From NCBI RefSeq assembly GCF_001693735.1, contig NZ_LWDV01000008.1, forward strand, positions 186,001 through 250,000: a stretch of DNA of 64,000 nt, given 5' to 3'. Made by a program: the position numbers and the translations under genes. This document shows, piece after piece, positions 60,164 to 64,000 of this stretch. Under the pieces are notes generated by a model that made no database searches, was not told where the DNA came from, and saw only the letters and a list, made by a program, of their open reading frames with translations. Position 1 is the first letter of the stretch; each line of letters opens with the position of its first letter. Source of the DNA: Orenia metallireducens (GTDB taxonomy: Bacteria; Bacillota; Halanaerobiia; Halobacteroidales; Halobacteroidaceae).

Positions 60164-61952
60164 GTGCTAATGAAATTCAACACTATTAGAAGTAAACTTA
60201 CTATTATGATTATATTATCTTCGATTCTTTTAATAGCTATAGTTGGGACAGTAAATATAATTGAAAGTAAAAAAGCTATAGAGCAAAAGGCTAGACAGAG
60301 CTTATATTTGATGGGTAAAAGTTATGGAAATCAGTTTTCAAAAACTATGGAAACAGTAAAGAGCTCTGTAGAGAATTTAGCGATTACATCATTAGCACTA
60401 TTTAAGTTAGATGAGATGAGAGCTGATTCTAGTTATTTAGAAAGATATCAAAGTACTATAGAGCCGATAGTAAAGAAGATTGGATAAGAGAATGGAGCAA
60501 TAATCTCCTCCTATCTTTACTTAAATCCAGAATTGACTGGTGGAATGTATAGTGCTTGGTATGCTGAGGAAGGAGGAGAGTTTAAGAAGTAGTTTTTGGG
60601 GAGGATTGATGAGTTTACAAGGGATAATGAAGAGATGGGTTGGTATTATGAACCTATAGATGCAAATAAGGAGATTTGGCTTGAGCTTTATGTAAACCAG
60701 ATTTGGCTCAAAAGATGATATCTTATGTAAAGCCAATCTATCAAGATGAGACTTTAATTGGGGTGGTAGGAATAGATATAGACTTTAAATATTTTGAAGA
60801 AGTGATAAATGGGATTAAGGTTTATGAAAATGGATATTCTTTCTTATTAGATGATAAATATAATTTTTTAATCCATCCTGAATTGACAAATGAGGATAAC
60901 TTGTCTACTTTAAATGATGGTGAATATAAGTACATAATTGATAAAATAGCTAAAAAGAGTGAAGAGACTGTTAAGATTAAATTTGAAGGGGTAGATAAGT
61001 TACTAACATTCTCGTATCTCTCTAATGGTTGGACTTTAGTAGTTTTAGCACCTAACTTCGAAATTTATTAAAGTATTAAAGATTTAAGAGAAGTGATAAT
61101 CTGGGTTATAATTATAGGTATTATTATGTCTAATATATTAGCTTATTTTATGGCAGCTAAAATTTAAAATCCGATAACAGATTCATTCAATTTTGCTAAG
61201 GAAGTTGCCAAGGGGAGTTTGAATCTAAATAATTTGGAAGTTAAGAGTGGTGATGAGATTGGAGAACTTTCAGATGCTCTTAATGAGATGGCTACTAGTA
61301 TTAGGAATATGGTTAATAAACTGCTAATCTCAATTGAAAGGTTATCTGCTTATAGTCAAGAGTTAGCAACTTCAGCAGAAGAAGGGAATACAACTATAGA
61401 AGCTAGTAATCGATTTATAGAAGAGATATCAACAGGTATTGCTCTATTGGTAGTCAGAAGCTAAGTAATCTTGCAGATAATGTTGATTCTAAGGTAAAAA
61501 CAGGTAATGAGAACATAGAAGAGACTATCAATAATATTGAAGATATTAATAGAGTGGTGATAGAAGCGGTAAGAGAGATTAATAATTTAGAGAATAATTC
61601 TAGAGAAATTAGTCAGATTGTTGAGATGATTAATAATGTAGCAGGGTAGACAAATTTATTGGCTTTAAATGCAGCTATTGGAGCTGCTAGGGCAGGTGAG
61701 ATTAGACAGCTTGCTAAAGCTACAGAGAAGATAAGGTATTTAGTTAAAGAGACAGGAGAAGTCTTTAAAGGAATTGATTATTCTATAGAGAGTACTTCAG
61801 AGCAGATATTACAAACTTTTGCCATAGCTCAAAATTTGGATATAAATAGTAATAAATTAATGAAGACATCTCAGGATATAACGCAAATGTCTAAAGATAT
61901 AATCTACTCCTTTCAGGAATTACAAGAACTAATCGAAATTTTTAAGATATAA
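60164..61952 (+). pseudogene. Methyl-accepting chemotaxis receptor, heavily degraded
   Basis: Joined across frames this is an MCP. It has an N-terminal helix (LTIMIILSSILLIAIVGTVN), a dCache-like sensor (MISYVKPIYQDETLIGVVGI, GYSFLLDDKYNFLIHPEL), a second helix (IIWVIIIGIIMSNILAYFMA) and HAMP-like and signalling regions. In-frame stops occur at 60485, 60590, 61069, 61165 and 61647. Frameshifts lie near 60695 (a C is missing before the DLAQKM reading) and near 61450. The signalling tip reads NNVAG-stop-TNLLALNAAIGAARAGEI: the Gln codon CAG has become TAG, Glu has become Gly, and the usual GRGFAVVADEV segment is deleted. It cannot work as a receptor. Confidence 0.9.
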
Positions 61953-61970
61953 CTTAATATAGGTTTAAAT

Positions 61971-62003
61971 AAAAGCGACTGAGATATCTCAGTCGCTTTT
62001 ACT
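61971..62003 (+). terminator. Rho-independent terminator after the receptor pseudogene
   Basis: A 30-bp perfect palindrome with arms AAAAGCGACTGAGAT, ending in CTTTTAC. Confidence 0.87.
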
Positions 62004-62189
62004 ATTTAAAGATAAAATTATAAATTTTGGTCAGTCTGTATTTTATATTATTCTAACAGGAATAATGAAAATGTAGATTTATTGTTTAGATAATAGATAG
62101 GAGCTTAGAAATATTAGCAAATTAATAAAGTTAGTATACTATTAGAAGCTATGGATAAGATAATTATTATAGGTTGAAAGGGGGTTATT

Positions 62190-62846
62190 ATGTTAACGTT
62201 AATTTCAATCCTCTTATTTTTGATTTTTTTAAAAATCTTTAAGATAGACTTTATAGTTAGATTTGAATGTAGAAAAGAGGGTGATGATTTAGTAATTAAA
62301 TTACAGTTATCATTTTCAAGATATAGATTTAAATTTAAATATTTAGAGATTGAACAGAGATTCTCTTTTTCTACTCTACAATTTGAGGGTAAGGTAAGTG
62401 ATAAGCTAAAGAAGGATATTAGGGTAATAGAGAGGTTAGAAAAAGGAGAAAGTAATAAAGGTGATATAAAACATATAGTTAAATTTTTCAAAACAGTCAA
62501 GAATGTAGGAAGTAATGCAGAGGATGTCTTTTCAATAATCGATAGTTGTGATCTCTTTTCATGGAAGACTAATTTTGCATTAAGTAATCAAGCTTATACT
62601 GGGGGATTAACAGGCTTATTTTGGAGTATTAAGAGTTTGGCTATGAGTTTTTTGCAATATTACATAAAATTTAATGATACCCCAATAGTTGAAGTCAACC
62701 CTATCTTCAATTCACCACTAAACTTTAAGATGGAGTTTGAGGGTATATTTAAATTTAAATTAGGAGATATTATACGTATAGGACTAAAAATACTTTTCTC
62801 TCAACTTAAAAGGAGGGGTCAAAAAAATGGGCGACCATCCAATTGA
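62190..62846 (+). CDS. DUF2953 family protein (YtfI-like)
   Basis: A 218-residue protein of unknown function that I recognise as DUF2953. A hydrophobic N-terminus (LTLISILLFLIFLKIF) is followed by alternating beta-type sequence and KTNFALSNQAYTGGLTGLFW, PIVEVNPIFNSPLNFKMEFE near the C-terminus. It overlaps the gerW gene by 20 nt. The pair DUF2953-gerW is conserved next to scpAB and spore carboxypeptidase genes in firmicutes, so a sporulation role is likely but unproven. AAAGGGGG precedes the ATG. A weak sigma-F-like element may lie near 62130-62160. Confidence 0.85.
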   Translation: MLTLISILLFLIFLKIFKIDFIVRFECRKEGDDLVIKLQLSFSRYRFKFKYLEIEQRFSFSTLQFEGKVSDKLKKDIRVIERLEKGESNKGDIKHIVKFFKTVKNVGSNAEDVFSIIDSCDLFSWKTNFALSNQAYTGGLTGLFWSIKSLAMSFLQYYIKFNDTPIVEVNPIFNSPLNFKMEFEGIFKFKLGDIIRIGLKILFSQLKRRGQKNGRPSN

Positions 62847-63264
62847 AAATATAATGTCAACCGCAATGGAAAATATAAAAGGTATGGTTGATGTAAATAC
62901 TATTGTAGGAGATCCAGTAGAGACCAAGGATGGAAGTGTAATAATCCCTGTTTCAAAGGTCAATTTTGGCTTTGCAGCTGGTGGTGCTGAGTACCTATTA
63001 AAAGAGAATGATGGTGAAGAGAAAAAAGAATCTTCTAAAGGTACAAATTTTGGTGGAGGTAGTGGGGCTGGAGTAATGTTACAGCCTATAGCATTTTTAG
63101 TAGTTAGTGAAGGGCAAGTTAGATTATTACCAGTAAACAATAATGCCGTTGTTGAAAGATTAGTGAATTTAGCACCAGAATTATTAGATCACCTTAAAGG
63201 TCTTAGTAAGCAGAATGATAAGAACAAGAAGGAAGATAAGACAAATGTGGAGATTAGTGTATAA
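62827..63264 (+). CDS. gerW: GerW family sporulation protein (YtfJ)
   Basis: A 145-residue forespore protein. The start HPIENIMSTAMENIKGMVDV, then VNTIVGDPVETKDGSVIIPV, a glycine-rich KGTNFGGGSGAGVMLQPIAF and VSEGQVRLLPV are the family pattern. In Bacillus GerW (YtfJ) is made in the forespore and is needed for efficient germination. The start overlaps DUF2953 by 20 nt with AAAGGAGGGG upstream. A terminator follows. Confidence 0.92.
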   Translation: MGDHPIENIMSTAMENIKGMVDVNTIVGDPVETKDGSVIIPVSKVNFGFAAGGAEYLLKENDGEEKKESSKGTNFGGGSGAGVMLQPIAFLVVSEGQVRLLPVNNNAVVERLVNLAPELLDHLKGLSKQNDKNKKEDKTNVEISV

Positions 63265-63267
63265 AAG

Positions 63268-63312
63268 ATTCAAAGTGAAGGGTAACCTTCACTTTTCCTT
63301 TGAATTTTTTGG
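63268..63312 (+). terminator. Rho-independent terminator after gerW
   Basis: AGTGAAGG pairs with CCTTCACT around GTAA, with an outer TTCAAA/TTTGAA pair, followed by TTTTTT. Confidence 0.85.
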
Positions 63313-63322
63313 AGGTGTAATC

Positions 63323-64000
63323 ATGATTAAAAAATATTTAATAGCATTAACAATTATATGTAGTTTGATATTGACAATAAATGCAACTGTTTTGGCATAT
63401 CCTCAAGTTTCAGCACAAGCAGCTATCTTAATTGATGTAGAGACTGGTCAGATACTTTATAAGAAGAACATCCATGAACGACGTGCTCCTGCAAGTACGA
63501 CTAAGATCATGACTGGGATCTTGGCAATAGAGAATGGTAATCTATCTGATAAAGTAACTGCTAGTAAAAGAGCAGCTTATGAAGGTGGATCTTCTATCTA
63601 TTTAGTTCCTGATGAGACACTAACTTTAGAAGAGATGGTCTATGGTCTCTTATTAAAATCAGGTAATGATGCAGCTGTAGCAATTGCTGAGCATATTGGT
63701 GGTTCTGTAGAAAATTTTGCAAATTTAATGAATCTTAAAGCAAGAGAAGTAGGAGCATTACATACAACCTTTAAGAATCCTAATGGTTTACCACAAGAAG
63801 GTCATTTAACAACAGCCTATGATTTAGCACAAATAGCCCGTTATGCATTACAAAATCCTCTATTTGCTAAGATTGTTTCAACACAAAAAAAGAGAATTGA
63901 GTGGCCTGGTCATAGCTGGGATAGAATCTTAACAAATACTAATAAATTACTAACTCGTTCTGATATAGTTAATGGTGTTAAAACTGGTTATACTAGAGCT
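63323..64000 (+). CDS. D-alanyl-D-alanine carboxypeptidase (DacF/PBP5 type), 5' part
   Basis: The first 226 codons, cut by the window end. A signal peptide (IALTIICSLILTINATVLA-like) ends near residue 25. The Ser-x-x-Lys motif is STTK in RRAPASTTKIMTGILAIENG, the second motif is SGN in LLKSGNDAAVAIAEHIGGSV, and KTG is in NGVKTGYTRA just before the edge. It is a paralogue of the dacF at 17341. Its place after gerW suits a spore-cortex or mother-cell enzyme. GGAGGTG lies 5-6 nt before the ATG. Confidence 0.92.
   Translation, partial: MIKKYLIALTIICSLILTINATVLAYPQVSAQAAILIDVETGQILYKKNIHERRAPASTTKIMTGILAIENGNLSDKVTASKRAAYEGGSSIYLVPDETLTLEEMVYGLLLKSGNDAAVAIAEHIGGSVENFANLMNLKAREVGALHTTFKNPNGLPQEGHLTTAYDLAQIARYALQNPLFAKIVSTQKKRIEWPGHSWDRILTNTNKLLTRSDIVNGVKTGYTRA

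Noticed and set aside
60164-61952. Read-through of TAG (pyrrolysine) as an explanation of the receptor stops
   Set aside because: Pyrrolysine use is known in a relative (Acetohalobium), but three of the five stops are TAA, and there are also frameshifts and a deletion.
62130-62160. Sigma-F promoter before DUF2953-gerW (GTATA, then GGATAAGATA)
   Set aside because: Spacer is 14 nt instead of 15 and one -10 position is wrong; too weak to list as a feature.

Overview
The window is AT-rich, and its gene content points to an endospore-forming firmicute that also has an outer membrane. The sporulation and germination genes are spoIIM, spoIIAA-spoIIAB-sigF, a spoVA operon with spoVAEA/spoVAF-like genes, gerW and a Spo0E-type phosphatase. 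The envelope genes of a diderm are a TolC-type channel, an RND pump with its adaptor, a patatin with a beta-strand-rich C-terminus, an AsmA-like protein and a pilus secretin. This mix suggests the order Halanaerobiales, and a sporulating Halobacteroidaceae (Orenia-like) is my best guess; that is inference from gene content only.

Layout. 1-2070: end of an NSS transporter with its MetS-like small subunit, an M20 peptidase and a Spo0E-family small ORF. 2350-5833: DUF3866, Nudix, an endonuclease-Q/PHP protein and a ComB-like protein in one tight operon. 6327-9315: spoIIM, then minus-strand genes (TM2 protein, lipase, a decayed membrane gene). 9636-13409: nucleoside catabolism (deoB, purine and pyrimidine nucleoside phosphorylases). 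13453-17266: cheX and a large AsmA-like gene. 17341-26490: sporulation and germination block (dacF, spoIIA operon behind a good sigma-H-type promoter, spoVA operon, GerA-type protein). 26514-29479: three genes of the CoA-dehydratase-activase superfamily without a classical dehydratase. 29515-39075: efflux operon (periplasmic-binding-domain/TolC fusion, adaptor, RND pump), patatin and TetR regulator, preceded by a 48-bp perfect palindromic promoter and a TetR-like operator. 39725-44191: threonine dehydratase plus RidA, a DMT exporter, and lysA behind a lysine riboswitch. 44499-53997: an 11-gene type IV pilus cluster including a minor pilin fused to a LamG domain. 54338-64000: a DHH-CBS-tRNA nucleotidyltransferase, site-2 protease, trpS, scpAB, a wrecked chemotaxis receptor, DUF2953, gerW and a second D,D-carboxypeptidase cut by the window end.

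The spaces between genes are unusually structured. Three copies of a ~250-300 bp dispersed repeat (5919-6225, 10812-11060 inverted, 39238-39479) share a hairpin and a conserved body. Around eleven short arrays with a 7-bp period fall into two sequence families (AACTGTM and ACTYGTY types); the dispersed repeats end at or near such arrays. A third short element, with a 22-bp end motif, brackets one of these composites. Perfect inverted repeats serve as terminators or operators throughout.

Several loci are decaying: a membrane protein with two frameshifts, an unknown gene inactivated by an 11-bp duplication, a chemotaxis receptor with five in-frame stops, and a SPOR-like tail that has fallen out of frame behind pilQ. 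I saw no CRISPR array, tRNA, rRNA, transposase or prophage gene.
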